Of a stretch of 64,000 nucleotides of DNA, positions 19,336 to 31,195 are shown one piece after another. Under the pieces are notes generated by a model. It was not told where the DNA came from and made no database searches. It worked only from the letters and a program-made list of their open reading frames with translations. Every line of letters starts with the position of its first letter. Position 1 is the first letter of the stretch. This DNA comes from Parenemella sanctibonifatiensis (GTDB lineage Bacteria > Actinomycetota > Actinomycetes > Propionibacteriales > Propionibacteriaceae), in assembly GCF_002250565.1 (NCBI RefSeq), contig NZ_NMVJ01000011.1, positions 62,001-126,000 of the forward strand, written 5' to 3'. The translations under genes were made by a program, and so were the position numbers.

Positions 19336-19851
19336 TCAGCGGAAGACCTCGCTGATGGGGCCGGATTCGTGGGCGCCGGGCTCGGCGCCTTCCGGCAACG
19401 GCTCGCCATTGCTCTGCCGGCGGGCCACCATGTCGGCGGCGATCCTGCTGCGCTCGAGGATGTCGGCGGCGACCTGAGGCAGCTGGTCCTCGCTGAACTC
19501 CGCCTTGGCCTGGTCATCCCACGACGACAGCGCCGTTTCGTTCTCGACGATCTCCACGACGCGATACAGCAGGGCGGTCACGGTGCGGGCTTGGTCCTCG
19601 TCGGTGAACCAGTAAGGCACCACCAGGTGCAGCCGCTCGGAGCTCCAGTCGATCCCGATCGCGCCCGATGCACCGGCCAGCCGGACCTGGTCGCGGCCGT
19701 CCTGGACCTCGAGGTCGGACATCAGTTCGCGCAGCTGGGCGGTGATGCGTTGCCACTGGGTGCGTCCGGCCTCGGTGAGGCCGCCGCTGGCGAGGTCAGG
19801 GGAGTCGCTGCCGGCTTGGCTCGGGGCGACGAAGTAGAGGTCGAAGCTCAC
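19336..19851 (-). CDS. Hypothetical protein, 171 residues
   Basis: An acidic soluble protein, not recognised. It starts SFDLYFVAPSQAGSD and contains WQRITAQLRELMSDLEVQDG and YWFTDEDQARTVTALLYRVVEIVE. The GTG at 19851 is chosen because TAGACT (19859-19864 on the minus strand) lies seven bases upstream, a strong -10 for a leaderless mRNA; the longer ORF from 20148 would run through the type B repeat. The opening resembles other short actinobacterial proteins of unknown function near WXG-type genes. Confidence 0.6.
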   Translation of the reverse strand: MSFDLYFVAPSQAGSDSPDLASGGLTEAGRTQWQRITAQLRELMSDLEVQDGRDQVRLAGASGAIGIDWSSERLHLVVPYWFTDEDQARTVTALLYRVVEIVENETALSSWDDQAKAEFSEDQLPQVAADILERSRIAADMVARRQSNGEPLPEGAEPGAHESGPISEVFR

Positions 19852-19911
19852 GAGCCTGAGTCTAGGGGAGCGGGCGCAAGCGCCGCGGTCGGCCACGGCG
19901 TACGCCGGTAG

Positions 19912-19988
19912 CGTGCAGAAACGACGGCGATCGGGGCGGTTTCGCCGCACAGGTGCAAAACCCGGAGAATCGACGTCCTTTCTGCACG
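19912..19988. repeat. 77-bp palindromic repeat, type B copy 1
   Basis: Arms CGTGCAGAAACGACGGCG (19912-19929) and CGACGTCCTTTCTGCACG (19971-19988) pair with two mismatches; GCCGG/CCGGC extend them. It lies between two minus-strand genes. A related copy is at 47664-47740. Confidence 0.75.
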
Positions 19989-20011
19989 GGCGCCGGCGCG
20001 CGTGTACGCCC

Positions 20012-20437
20012 TCAGTGTCGCCAGCGCTCCCGCGGGTCGTAGGTCCAGTCCTCGCCCTGTTCCTCGCGTACGCGCTGGGCCTCCGACTCGGCTTCGCGTC
20101 GTGCTCGCGCGGCATCGACCTCGGCCTGCATCTGGGCCAGGCCGGCATTCAGTCCCACCTCAGCCTCGGCGGGGTCGGGCAGGCCCTCCTCGACGGCTTG
20201 CCGGAAGACCCGGTCCACCTCGGCCAGTTCGTCGGCGTGGACGCGTCGGTACGCCTCGGAGTTGAGGACCTCTCGGAAGCCGATCTCTCCCTTCTCGGCC
20301 CGCTTGAGCAGCGCGCGCAATTCGGGGTCGGTGGTCCGTTCCAGCTCCCAGGCAATCCGGGTGTCCTGGCTGCGGCGGGCTTGTTCCTGGAGTTCGGCGA
20401 CCAGCTCGCGGAGCCGGGCCGGGATGTGGTCGCTCAT
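20012..20437 (-). CDS. Hypothetical coiled-coil protein coupled to the ESX-like gene
   Basis: A 141-residue charged protein, almost all helical: RLRELVAELQEQARRSQDTRIAWELERT, then a segment rich in Ala, Glu and Arg to EEQGEDWTYDPRERWRH. No cysteine, no membrane segment. Its ATG overlaps the stop of the preceding gene by one base (TGATG), so translation is coupled. A chaperone- or partner-like role for the ESX-like protein is an inference from position only. Confidence 0.6.
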   Translation of the reverse strand: MSDHIPARLRELVAELQEQARRSQDTRIAWELERTTDPELRALLKRAEKGEIGFREVLNSEAYRRVHADELAEVDRVFRQAVEEGLPDPAEAEVGLNAGLAQMQAEVDAARARREAESEAQRVREEQGEDWTYDPRERWRH

Positions 20438-21489
20438 CAGCCCACCGTCGGGTTGTCGTAGCTCGTGGCGCTGCCGGCGACCGCGGGGATGTTGCGGAGG
20501 TCATCGATGTTGCCCTGGGCGCCGGTGATGAGGTCCCACAGGGCCGCGATGCCGATCCCGAGCAAGGTGAGGACCTCCCCGAGGACGCTCAGGACGCGGC
20601 TGACCGCGAGCGGCAACAACGGCGGAAAGATCGCCGAGGCGAGGGCATCAAGCGCGGACCCGATCGCGGTGCCGACCAGTGTGGCGAGGGCGTACACCTC
20701 CGAGGCCAGCGTCTGGATGTCCTTGCCGATGGCGCGCATGATCCCGGGGGCGTCATCGGCCACTTCGGAGCCGCGTCGCATCTGTGCCTTGGCATCCTCG
20801 GCGGCATAGCCGCTCCATCGGTCGGTGACGCACCATGCGGCCTCGGCGGCGTGGTGATTGATGGCGCCCTGCATGTTGCCGGCAGTGTCCATCCAGTCTG
20901 CCGCTCGGCTGATGTCACGCCAGTCCGGACCCAGTTGGTCCTTCAGCCAGGTGAGCGGGTCGGACCCGAAAACCTGGCGGCAGACCCACGCCGCCACGCC
21001 GGAGGGCGAGATGGCGTCGCCGAGCGTGCTGGTGACCGCGTCGGCGATGTCCACGGCAATCTGTGGGCTCGGTGTGTGGAGTTCATCGAAGGGGTTGCTG
21101 ATGGTCGGCTCGGGCACGTCGGGCCCGATGTCTGCGCGTGGGGTGGCGGAGTCCTCCGCCACCGGGGAACTGCTCCAGTCCGAGAAGCTGGCGTCCATCT
21201 CCTCGAGCTGGGACTGCTCGGTCGAGTCGTAGAGGTAGGCGGTCTGCAGGATCTCCTGCGCCGACCCGATCCAGAAGTCGATCTGGTCTCCGAAGAAGGT
21301 CGACAGCGCCTCGTTGGCGTTGGCGACCAACTCCTTGCCGTCGGCGTGAAAACCGCTGCTGTCCTCGACCTCGTTGACCAGCCATTGCCGGGACCAGTTG
21401 CCAATGGAGCTGTAGAAGCTCTCCATCTGCATGAAGCGCGGTGCGACGGTGTGGGTGAGGTGTCGAGTGTCGACCTCAAAGCTGGGCAT
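20437..21489 (-). CDS. WXG/ESX-like protein, possible type VII secretion substrate
   Basis: A 350-residue protein. Residues 1-90 are helical (FEVDTRHLTHTVAPRFMQMESFY); a Pro/Ser-rich linker follows; residues 200-270 form helices around a WSG turn (DRWSGYAAEDAKAQMRRGSEV), like WXG100-type helical hairpins; the C-terminal third is hydrophobic (ALASAIFPPLLPLAVSRVL, LTLLGIGIAALWDLI). No toxin domain is evident. TAGAAT (minus strand, 21501-21496) sits six bases before the ATG, so the mRNA is probably leaderless. No secretion machinery gene is in the window. Confidence 0.55.
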   Translation of the reverse strand: MPSFEVDTRHLTHTVAPRFMQMESFYSSIGNWSRQWLVNEVEDSSGFHADGKELVANANEALSTFFGDQIDFWIGSAQEILQTAYLYDSTEQSQLEEMDASFSDWSSSPVAEDSATPRADIGPDVPEPTISNPFDELHTPSPQIAVDIADAVTSTLGDAISPSGVAAWVCRQVFGSDPLTWLKDQLGPDWRDISRAADWMDTAGNMQGAINHHAAEAAWCVTDRWSGYAAEDAKAQMRRGSEVADDAPGIMRAIGKDIQTLASEVYALATLVGTAIGSALDALASAIFPPLLPLAVSRVLSVLGEVLTLLGIGIAALWDLITGAQGNIDDLRNIPAVAGSATSYDNPTVG

Positions 21490-21572
21490 CGGCTGATTCT
21501 ACGTCTTGATGCGCTACGACCGCAGGGCCACGCGTAGCCGATCGCTCCGGGAATACCCGGAACTTCCCCGGA

Positions 21573-21646
21573 GTTGAGTCAATGTCACTCAAGTTTGCTT
21601 GTGCTCCGAACGGGGCGCCAGTAGGGTTGAGCGCGTTGGACTCAAG
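21573..21646 (+). promoter_or_regulatory. dnaK promoter with two HAIR operators
   Basis: HAIR 1 is GTTGAGT-N7-ACTCAAG (21573-21593); HAIR 2 is GTTGAGC-N7-ACTCAAG (21626-21646). Both match the HspR-associated inverted repeat CTTGAGT-N7-ACTCAAG with one or two changes. Between them lies a plausible sigma-A promoter, TTGTGC (21599-21604), 17 bases, TAGGGT (21622-21627), whose -10 overlaps HAIR 2. HspR, encoded at the end of the operon, should repress here and release on heat shock. Confidence 0.9.
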
Positions 21647-21722
21647 GTCGCAAGCCTCACGCGGCTCGGGTCCTGAGAAACCAAACATCGAACACAGCAA
21701 GCACCATCAGAAGGAGACTCAC

Positions 21723-23578
<1,856 letters not shown>

Positions 23579-23582
<4 letters not shown>

Positions 23583-24340
23583 CCCCTGGCGACCAGCATC
23601 ATCGAGACGACGGATCCGAGGAGACCGAGCCCACCGGCCCGGTGATCCGGGATCGTCGTCGCCTTGACCCGGAGACCTACCAAGTACGCCAGCCGGAGTC
23701 CGGCCCGGACCGCAACGGTCCGGGCCAGGCCCCGGCGGCAGGAGACAACGTGACTGATGCACAGCAGCCGCAGGACCCGATCGAACCGACCGAGTCGACT
23801 CCCGATGTCGACCCGGACCAGAGCGTCGGCTCCAGTGACGCCCCGGCGGGCGCTGACGGCGTACAGCAGATGATCGATGAGTTGCAGTCGGAGCTCAACG
23901 ACCGCACCGATGACCTCAAGCGGGTCCAAGCCGAGTACGTCAACTACAAGCGGCGTGTCGACCGGGATCGGGCCCAGTCCAAGCAGCAGGGCATCCAGGC
24001 GGTCGCCACCGACCTGATCCCAGTGCTGGACGCAGTCCGTGCCGCGGCCGAGGTCGGCGACCTCGACGGCGGGGCCAAGCTGATCGGCGAAGAGCTGGGC
24101 CGGGTTGCCGCCAAGTACGGTCTGGTCCAATACGGCGAGGTCGGCGACGAGTTCGACCCGCACCTGCACGAGGCGCTCTTCCAGATGGAGATGCCAGGCG
24201 TGACGGTGCCGACCTGCGCGCAGATCATCCAGGTCGGCGTACGACTGGGCGATCGCGTCATCCGGCCCGCGCGGGTCGGCGTCGCCGAGCCTGATCCGGC
24301 TGCGCAGCAGCCCGGTGACGGCGCCGACGCAACCAACTGA
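23579..24340 (+). CDS. grpE: Nucleotide exchange factor GrpE
   Basis: A 253-residue protein. A long acidic, disordered N-terminus (about 95 residues) precedes the coiled coil ([30 protein letters not shown]) and the beta-wing domain ([23 protein letters not shown], the GrpE signature). The GTG start overlaps the dnaK stop by four bases. GrpE releases ADP from DnaK. Confidence 0.95.
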
Positions 24341-24360
24341 AGGAACCGAAAGGGGGACGT

Positions 24361-25533
24361 GTGAGCACCAAGGACTGGCTCGAGAAGGACTACTACAAGG
24401 TGTTGGGCGTCCCCAAGGACGCCTCCGCCGAGGAGATCAAGAAGGCGTACCGCAAACTCGCCAAGGAGAACCACCCCGACTCCAACCCGGGGGACAAGGA
24501 ACGCGAGAAGCGTTTCAAGGAGGTCTCCGAGGCCAACGCGGTGCTGTCCAACAAGGACCGTCGCAAGGAATACGACGATGCCCGACGATACTTCTCCGGC
24601 GGGGGCGGTTTCCGCTTCCCCAAGGGCAGCAACACCGCCGGCCAGAGCACCATGGACGACCTGTTCCGCAACGCTCGCTCTGGCGCTGGCGATCCGGGAC
24701 TGGGCGACCTGTTCGGTGGTCTGTTCGGCAACCAGACCGGCGCCCGCGGCCGTACGCCTGGCACGCGGGGCCGCCGTGGCAGCGACGTCGAAGGCGAGGT
24801 GACCATCGACTTCTTGGAGGCGGTCGAGGGCACCACCGTGGGGATTCAGATGGTCTCCGACAAGCCCTGCCCGACCTGTCACGGCACCGGCGCGAAGGCC
24901 GGCAGCGTGCCGAAGATGTGCCCGACCTGTGAGGGCTCGGGCATGCGCACCAGCACGTCTGGTGGTGTCTTCAACGTGAGCGAGCCCTGCCCTGACTGCA
25001 GGGGCCGTGGCCTCGTCGTCGACGACCCGTGCCCCGACTGTGACGGATCGGGTCGGGGCAAGTCGACCGATTCCATGCAGATTCGCGTGCCGGCGGGAGT
25101 CGAGGACGGCCAACGGATCCGGATCAAGGGCAAGGGCGGTGCCGGTGAGAACGGTGGTGCCGCCGGCGACCTGTACGTGCTGGTGCACGTGCGGCCGCAC
25201 GCCGTGTTCGGTCGCTCGGGCAGCAACCTGACCATCACCGTCCCGGTCACCTTCGTCGAGGCTGCGCTCGGGGCCGAGATCGACGTCCCGACCTTGGGGA
25301 CGGGGCCGTTGGACAACTCCGTGCGACTGCGAATCCCCGCCGGCACGCCCAGCGGGCGTACGTTGCGGGTGCGGGGTCGTGGCGTCAAGCGCAAGGACGG
25401 TACGACCGGTGACCTCTTGGTCACTGTCCACGTCCAGGTGCCCACTTCGCTGTCCGATGAGGCCGCGGAAGCCCTGCGGGCGTACGCCGCGGTCGCGGCT
25501 GAGCCTGACCCGCGGGCAGCGCTGAGGAGTTGA
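24361..25533 (+). CDS. dnaJ: Co-chaperone Hsp40, DnaJ1 type
   Basis: A 390-residue DnaJ: J-domain (residues 6-75, [16 protein letters not shown] motif at 36-38), a Gly-rich region, four zinc repeats of CxxCxGxG type ([32 protein letters not shown]), and the C-terminal substrate domain. The GTG start follows AAGGGGG. It is the dnaK-operon DnaJ; actinobacteria usually have a second one elsewhere. Confidence 0.96.
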   Translation: MSTKDWLEKDYYKVLGVPKDASAEEIKKAYRKLAKENHPDSNPGDKEREKRFKEVSEANAVLSNKDRRKEYDDARRYFSGGGGFRFPKGSNTAGQSTMDDLFRNARSGAGDPGLGDLFGGLFGNQTGARGRTPGTRGRRGSDVEGEVTIDFLEAVEGTTVGIQMVSDKPCPTCHGTGAKAGSVPKMCPTCEGSGMRTSTSGGVFNVSEPCPDCRGRGLVVDDPCPDCDGSGRGKSTDSMQIRVPAGVEDGQRIRIKGKGGAGENGGAAGDLYVLVHVRPHAVFGRSGSNLTITVPVTFVEAALGAEIDVPTLGTGPLDNSVRLRIPAGTPSGRTLRVRGRGVKRKDGTTGDLLVTVHVQVPTSLSDEAAEALRAYAAVAAEPDPRAALRS

Positions 25534-25537
25534 CCTC

Positions 25538-25987
25538 ATGCCGACCCATCGAGAGCGCCGCGGGCGCCGAGCAGTCGGCGCCGACCTGCAGCCGGTGGAT
25601 CGCCACGCGGCCCTGTTCACGATTTCGGTGGCTGCACGGCTGGCCGGCATGCACCCGCAGACGCTGCGCAGCTATGACCGGATGGGGCTGGTGGAGCCGC
25701 GCCGCGCCCGCGGGCGGGGCCGGCGTTATTCGGTTGCCGACATCGACCGGCTGCGGCTGATCCAGACGCTGTCCCAACAGGAAGGCGTCAATCTGCAGGG
25801 CATCAAGTACATCCTTGGACTCACCCGACGAGTCGAGCAGTTGCAGTCCGAGAATGCGCTGTTGCGAGACCAGCTCGCCGGGCGGGCCCAGCCCCGTGGC
25901 GGTCGTCGCTTCACCGCGGACCCGAATGGCGGTGTACACATGGCCAGGAGCGGTTCGAGGCTGCGCACCATCAGCAGCGGGCATTGA
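25538..25987 (+). CDS. hspR: Heat-shock repressor HspR, MerR family
   Basis: A 149-residue MerR-type regulator: FTISVAARLAGMHPQTLRSYDRMGLVEPRRARGRGRRYS is the winged helix (residues 27-68, wing arginines included), followed by a coiled coil (TRRVEQLQSENALLRDQL). HspR binds HAIR sites with DnaK as co-repressor. It begins four bases after dnaJ. Two HAIRs lie before dnaK and one before clpB, defining its local regulon. Confidence 0.95.
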   Translation: MPTHRERRGRRAVGADLQPVDRHAALFTISVAARLAGMHPQTLRSYDRMGLVEPRRARGRGRRYSVADIDRLRLIQTLSQQEGVNLQGIKYILGLTRRVEQLQSENALLRDQLAGRAQPRGGRRFTADPNGGVHMARSGSRLRTISSGH

Positions 25988-26034
25988 GCCGGACCGGGCA
26001 GCGAGGAACCCCGGCGGTGGGCCACACTGGGGCC

Positions 26035-27165
26035 ATGCCCGACACGGTCGATCCATGGGAGTCACTTCGGGACGACCTGCGCCTTGAGCCGGTGGCGGAC
26101 CGCCTCAAAAGGCTCCGGGCTCGGATGTGGCTGATCGTTCAGGCGGCCGCTGGCGCTGTGCTGGCATGGGTTTTTGCCAAGCACGTGATCGGTCACGAGT
26201 TGCCGTTCTTCGCTCCGATCACGGCGATGGTGTGTCTGGGCCTCACCTACGAAAACCGGGTACGTCGGGTGATCGAACTAGCTATCGGAGTCGCGATCGG
26301 CGTCCTCGTGGGTGACGCCTTCGTGCACCTGTTCGGGTCGAGCTGGTGGCAGATCTTCGTGGTCTGTGTGGTGGCGATGAGTCTGGCGGTGTTGTTTGGC
26401 GCCGGCCAGTTGTTGATGATGCAGGCCGGCATCCAAGGCGTCATCATCACCACCTTGGTCGCCGGCGATGGCGAGGCCCTGAACCGCTGGATTGACGCCG
26501 CAGTCGGTGGTGGCGTGGCCCTGCTCATCGCGGTGCTGGCACCGATGCGCTCCACCACCCAACGGCCCCGGCAACGCATCATCGCCTTGGTAGGGAACTT
26601 GGCGATGCTGCTCACCGAGACCGCCCAGTCGCTGCGGATCCGCGACCTGGACCGGGCCCGCGCAGCGCTGGCGACCGCCCGACAGCTCTCCGCTGAGTTG
26701 GACGAAGTGCGCGAGTCGACCCTTGAGGCAGCTGCGGCGGCGAGTGTGGCGCCGCTGTTGGCCGGCAGCTCTCGTCGCGACGTCGATGCGATACGTCGAC
26801 TTCTCACGCCACTCGACCTGGCGATCCGCAACGCCCGTGTGCTGGTGCGACGGGCGGAGTCGTCGCTGGACGAATACCAGTACATCCCGCCCAGCTACAT
26901 CGACATGATTGCCGAGCTGGCCAACGCCACCGCCGTCATCCAGGAACGGATTGTCACCCAGGAGCCCTTGGCGTCTGCGCGGGAGGACCTCATCTCCCTG
27001 GCTCGGCGCACCACCGTCCGGGATCCGCGCGCAGGCCTGTCCGCGGAGGTGATGCGCGCCCAGATCCGCTCGATCGTGGTGGACCTGTTGGTGCTGTCGG
27101 GGATGTCGCTGGCCCAGGCCCGGCGCCGAGTGCCGCCGACACGCGAGGAACTGGACCCGGGCTGA
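26035..27165 (+). CDS. FUSC-type aromatic acid exporter family membrane protein
   Basis: A 376-residue protein with about six hydrophobic segments in residues 30-180 (MWLIVQAAAGAVLAWVFAKHVIG, FFAPITAMVCLGLTYENRVRRVIE, IELAIGVAIGVLVGD), the FUSC pattern, and a helical cytoplasmic half. Likely an efflux-type membrane protein; no substrate can be named. CACACT (26023-26028) lies six bases before the ATG, so it is probably leaderless. Confidence 0.75.
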   Translation: MPDTVDPWESLRDDLRLEPVADRLKRLRARMWLIVQAAAGAVLAWVFAKHVIGHELPFFAPITAMVCLGLTYENRVRRVIELAIGVAIGVLVGDAFVHLFGSSWWQIFVVCVVAMSLAVLFGAGQLLMMQAGIQGVIITTLVAGDGEALNRWIDAAVGGGVALLIAVLAPMRSTTQRPRQRIIALVGNLAMLLTETAQSLRIRDLDRARAALATARQLSAELDEVRESTLEAAAAASVAPLLAGSSRRDVDAIRRLLTPLDLAIRNARVLVRRAESSLDEYQYIPPSYIDMIAELANATAVIQERIVTQEPLASAREDLISLARRTTVRDPRAGLSAEVMRAQIRSIVVDLLVLSGMSLAQARRRVPPTREELDPG

Positions 27166-27295
27166 GGCGCGGACCCGCGATGCTTTCCGAAGGGTCGTGC
27201 ATTGTTCATCGAAGAGACACCCAATCTCCGCCTGCATCCGATGGGATCACTGGGCCCGCCCCGGCCCGTTGCTCATCCCGTCCCAGGAGTTGTGC

Positions 27296-30200
27296 ATGTC
27301 CCTGACTGTCCCTCGCCACGGTGTACGCCGTTGGCTCGCCACCGTGACCGGCTTCGCTCTGGCCGCCGGCGTCGTCGCGGTGGGCGTGGCGCCCCAAGCG
27401 CCGGCGTACGCCCAGGCCGACCAAGGTGTCACCCAGAGCTTGCGAAGTGAGGATGCTGCGTTGGTCGACAGCCACACCAGCGAACTCGCCCCCGGCGTCA
27501 ACCTGACTCGCTTCGAGCGGCGGCAGGACCGCGCCTGGGTGGGCGGCAATGTGCTGGAGCTGGACCTGACTGCGGGCAACCTGTCCATCGACATGGTCGA
27601 CGGTGACAGTGTCGCCGGCGACAACCGTACCGTCAGCGACTTCATCGAGGGTCAGGACGACGTGGTCGCCGCCGTCAACGGTGACTTCTTCGACATGAAC
27701 GCCACCGATGCGCCGATTCACACCAACTACGCCGACGGCGAGATGCGGTCCTTCCGGGACGGAAGCCTGGCCTTCACGATGGCCGACGGGGTCGCCGCGA
27801 TCGAGCGGTTGATGACCCAGAGCGCCATCGCCGGCCCGGCCGGCAGCGTCGACATCAAGGGCGTCAACACCCCCGATGTGACCAACGGCGTCACGGTCTT
27901 CAACCAGGCCTGGGGCAGCTACCCGTTGGACGGTCTGCTGGCCGGTGCGCCGGTGCGGATCCTCACCATCGAGGATGGCCGGGTGGCGTCGGTGTCGACC
28001 GATCCGGCCAGCGTGTCCGGCTCGGTCGACCTGAGCCCGGGCCGGATGATCGTGGTCGCCAGAGGCTCCCAGTGGGGATCGTCCCTGGACGGATTCCAGG
28101 TCGGCGATGAGGTCAGCATCGACCTGCAGGCCAGCTCCTCACCCGACACCGCGGTGGGCGGCAACTGGCAGCTGGTGACCAACGGCGAACTGACCGACAC
28201 CGAGCAGGTGACCGCCGGGCGTACGGCCGTGGGCATCTCCCGCGACGGCACTCGCCTCTACATCGTGACCGTGGACGGCCGCCGCGCGGACGCCAACGGC
28301 ATGACCGTGCAGGAACTGGCCCGGCTGATGCGTGACCTGGGCGCCTGGAACGCGCTCAACCTCGACGGTGGCGGCTCCACCACCATGGTCGGTCGCCCCG
28401 CTGGCAGCGAGGATCCGGTGGTACTGAATCAGCCCTCCGACGGCGGCCAGCGAGTCGTCTCCAACGCGCTGGTGATCCGCTCCTCGGCCACCACCGAGCT
28501 TTCCGGCGCCCACCTCGCGGTGGCCGGCGCCGACCCGACCACGCCCGAGGCCGGCCTGCTGGAGACCTTCCCGGGTCTGTCGCGTACGGTGCAGGGCTCC
28601 GGCCTGGATGGGGCCGGACGTCCGGTGACCTCGTTCGGGTCCTTCAGCTCCGGTGACCACGTGTCGCTGACCGCGGTCGGCGACCGCGCCAAGGTGACCG
28701 GTGGGGGCATCGGCTCTGGGCAGATCGAGTACGCCGTCGACGGGCACGTTGACAGCATCGACTACCGGGTCCACGGGGACCTGCAGCGGCTCCAGCCGAA
28801 CCGTTCGCTGGTGGCGCTGTCCGCGGTCGACCAGACCTCGACCCTGCGACTGGAGGGCGTGGATGGCGACGGCAACACTGCCCCCATCGAGTACTCCGAT
28901 GTGACCGTTGAGACGTCCGGGCCGATCTCGGTGCGGCCCAACTCGCTGACCAGCTTCGAGGTGTCGGGCACTGCGTCCGGCTCGGGTGTCATCACGCTGA
29001 GCGTGGGCGACCACAGCGTCCAGGTGGCCGTGACTGTCGGCACCGTTGACGCCGTGGTGTCGGACTTCTCCGACATCGGCCAGTGGCGCTTCACCGCCGC
29101 CCGCGCCACCGGCGAGGTGCATGCCACCGAGGGGCCTGAGGGCGGGCCGGCACTGGGCATGACCTATGACTTCACCACCAGCACCGCCACCCGCGGTGGG
29201 TACGCCGTCGCGGCGCAGCCGATTGCCGTCGAGGGGCAGCCGCAGTCGCTGAGCCTGTGGATCAAGGGCGACGAGTCCGGTGTCTGGCCGCGGATCCAGA
29301 TCGGACGCGGGGATGGCACCACGACCAACGTCGACGGCCCGAATGTGACCTGGCAGGGCTGGCGCCAGGTGAGTTTCCCGATCCCGGCGGGGACGGCGTA
29401 CCCGATCGAGGTCCAGCAGCTCCGCTTCATGGAGACGCGAAGCACCGTGAGCTATCACGGTGATGTCGCGATCGCCGACCTGGCGGCGCAGGTGCCCGCC
29501 GATGTCGAATTGCCGCAGACCCCGTACGTGCACGATCCGGTGATCGTGGCCAACGGTTCGGTGGCGGATCGCCCGACCCGGATTGCGGTGATGAGCGACG
29601 CGCAGTTTGTGGGGCGCAACCCCGACAGCGCGCTGGTTGCCAGCGCCCGCCGGACGCTGCAGGAGATCCGGGCCGCGCAGCCGGATCTGCTCGTCATCAA
29701 CGGTGACCTGGTCGACGAGGCCAGCGACGCCGACTTCGAGCTGGCCAAGCGGATCCTCGACGAGGAGCTCGAAGGGTCGGTGCCGTTCATCTACGTTCCT
29801 GGCAACCACGAGCTGATGGGCGCGGGGATCGACAACTTCGAGAAGCATTTCGGCGATTCCCGGACCGCGACCACCGTGAACGGCACTCGGATCATCACCC
29901 TGGACAGCTCGACCGGCAACCTGCATCCGGGCGGCATCGACCAGCTGGCCTTCCTCGAGGAGGAGCTGGCCGCGGCCCAAGCCGATGACGCGATCACCGG
30001 TGTGGTCGTGTTCAACCACCATCCGATCGACGACCCGACCCCGCAGAAGGCGAGCCAGCTGGGCGACCGGACCGAGGCGGCCGCGCTGGACCGGGTGTTT
30101 GCCGAGTTCCGCGCCGGCGGCAAGCAGATCGCTCACATCAACGGCCACGTCGGCCTCTTCCACGCGACCGCGCGGGACGGAGTGAGCCGGGTCGTCAATG

Positions 30201-31114
30201 GCAACTCCGGCAAGGCACCGGCCGCGGGAGCTGACCAGGGTGGCTTCGTGGGCTGGACGATGCTTGGCATCGACCCGGCGCGGGGTGTCGTCGACACCGA
30301 CCCGCAGATCGTGGCGGACCGGATCGGTTGGCTGCGGGCCGAGACCAAGCCGCAGACCGATGAGGTACGCCTGACCGCCGAGTTGGACGGCAACCAGGAT
30401 GCGGAGATGGTCGATGGCCGGCTGGTCATCGCCGAGGGCGGGCAGGTCGACCTGTCCGCGGTGCTCAGCCAAGGCAGCATCGAGGTGCCGGTGCAGTGGC
30501 CTGTGTCGGCGCAGTGGGCCGGCAACGGTGTGCTGGTGGCGGCCGAGGATGTGCTGGGGGAGCAGCAGCTGCTCGCCGCGCAGGCGTTGCCGGAGGGTTA
30601 CCGGTTTGACCCGGCCACCGGCGTACTGGCCTGGAACGGTGGCGGGCAGGCCGAACTGACCGTGACCGTCAATGGTGTCGAGGCGACGCTGCTGATCGGT
30701 CCGGCTCAGGTCGACCCGACCCCGACCCCGACGCCGAGCCCGACCCCGACGCCGGATCCGACCGGTACGCCGACCCAGGATCCGACCGGTACGCCGACCC
30801 AGGAGCCGACCGTCACGCCGACTCAGGAGCCGACCGTCACGCCGACTCAGGAGCCGACCGGGGAACCCACCGGTACGCCGACGCCGACCCCGACCGAGCA
30901 GCCGACGGGGACGCCGACTTCGGACCCGACCGGTCCGGCCGACCCCACCGGGACCCCCGGCGACTCGGCTGGCCCGACCGGTTCGTCGACCCCGACCGGG
31001 GATGACGACAAGCCCGGCATGCTGCCGGACACCGGCGCGGGCGCTGCCGGCGTGGTGCTGGCGGGGCTGGGCGCAGCCGCAGCGAGTGTGATGGTGCTTC
31101 GTCGCCGGAGCTGA
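27296..31114 (+). CDS. LPxTG surface protein with phosphodiester glycosidase and metallophosphatase domains
   Basis: A 1272-residue secreted protein. Signal peptide, about 1-43, ending APAYA. Residues 60-400 form an NAGPA-type phosphodiester glycosidase domain (VVAAVNGDFFDMNA near 128; LNLDGGGSTTM near 356). Ig-like and jelly-roll beta domains follow to about 755. Residues 760-1000 are a calcineurin-like phosphatase (INGDLVDE, VPGNHELMG, FNHHPID, INGHVGLFH); its first motif reads SDAQ, where Asp-x-His is usual. A Pro/Thr-rich stalk (about 1140-1235) ends in LPDTG, a hydrophobic helix and RRRS, a sortase anchor. AGGAG precedes the ATG. It probably cleaves sugar phosphodiesters at the cell wall. 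Confidence 0.85.
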   Translation: MSLTVPRHGVRRWLATVTGFALAAGVVAVGVAPQAPAYAQADQGVTQSLRSEDAALVDSHTSELAPGVNLTRFERRQDRAWVGGNVLELDLTAGNLSIDMVDGDSVAGDNRTVSDFIEGQDDVVAAVNGDFFDMNATDAPIHTNYADGEMRSFRDGSLAFTMADGVAAIERLMTQSAIAGPAGSVDIKGVNTPDVTNGVTVFNQAWGSYPLDGLLAGAPVRILTIEDGRVASVSTDPASVSGSVDLSPGRMIVVARGSQWGSSLDGFQVGDEVSIDLQASSSPDTAVGGNWQLVTNGELTDTEQVTAGRTAVGISRDGTRLYIVTVDGRRADANGMTVQELARLMRDLGAWNALNLDGGGSTTMVGRPAGSEDPVVLNQPSDGGQRVVSNALVIRSSATTELSGAHLAVAGADPTTPEAGLLETFPGLSRTVQGSGLDGAGRPVTSFGSFSSGDHVSLTAVGDRAKVTGGGIGSGQIEYAVDGHVDSIDYRVHGDLQRLQPNRSLVALSAVDQTSTLRLEGVDGDGNTAPIEYSDVTVETSGPISVRPNSLTSFEVSGTASGSGVITLSVGDHSVQVAVTVGTVDAVVSDFSDIGQWRFTAARATGEVHATEGPEGGPALGMTYDFTTSTATRGGYAVAAQPIAVEGQPQSLSLWIKGDESGVWPRIQIGRGDGTTTNVDGPNVTWQGWRQVSFPIPAGTAYPIEVQQLRFMETRSTVSYHGDVAIADLAAQVPADVELPQTPYVHDPVIVANGSVADRPTRIAVMSDAQFVGRNPDSALVASARRTLQEIRAAQPDLLVINGDLVDEASDADFELAKRILDEELEGSVPFIYVPGNHELMGAGIDNFEKHFGDSRTATTVNGTRIITLDSSTGNLHPGGIDQLAFLEEELAAAQADDAITGVVVFNHHPIDDPTPQKASQLGDRTEAAALDRVFAEFRAGGKQIAHINGHVGLFHATARDGVSRVVNGNSGKAPAAGADQGGFVGWTMLGIDPARGVVDTDPQIVADRIGWLRAETKPQTDEVRLTAELDGNQDAEMVDGRLVIAEGGQVDLSAVLSQGSIEVPVQWPVSAQWAGNGVLVAAEDVLGEQQLLAAQALPEGYRFDPATGVLAWNGGGQAELTVTVNGVEATLLIGPAQVDPTPTPTPSPTPTPDPTGTPTQDPTGTPTQEPTVTPTQEPTVTPTQEPTGEPTGTPTPTPTEQPTGTPTSDPTGPADPTGTPGDSAGPTGSSTPTGDDDKPGMLPDTGAGAAGVVLAGLGAAAASVMVLRRRS
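30714..30950 (+). repeat. Pro-Thr repeat stalk
   Basis: Imperfect short repeats encode PTPTP, DPTGTPTQ and EPTVTPTQ units of the cell-wall stalk, including two adjacent near-identical copies of the EPTVTPTQ coding unit. This is typical of a wall-spanning linker and prone to length change. Confidence 0.85.
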
Positions 31115-31142
31115 CCGGCGTACGGCTGATCCTGTAACAACG

Positions 31143-31176
31143 AACGGCCGCCCCAGCCTGAGCTGGGGCGGCCGTT
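31143..31176. terminator. Strong hairpin terminator after the LPxTG gene
   Basis: A 15-bp perfect stem, AACGGCCGCCCCAGC (31143-31157), loop CTGA, and its complement (31162-31176), between convergent genes. Confidence 0.88.
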
Positions 31177-31195
31177 CCGTCGTCGGGAGGCGGTG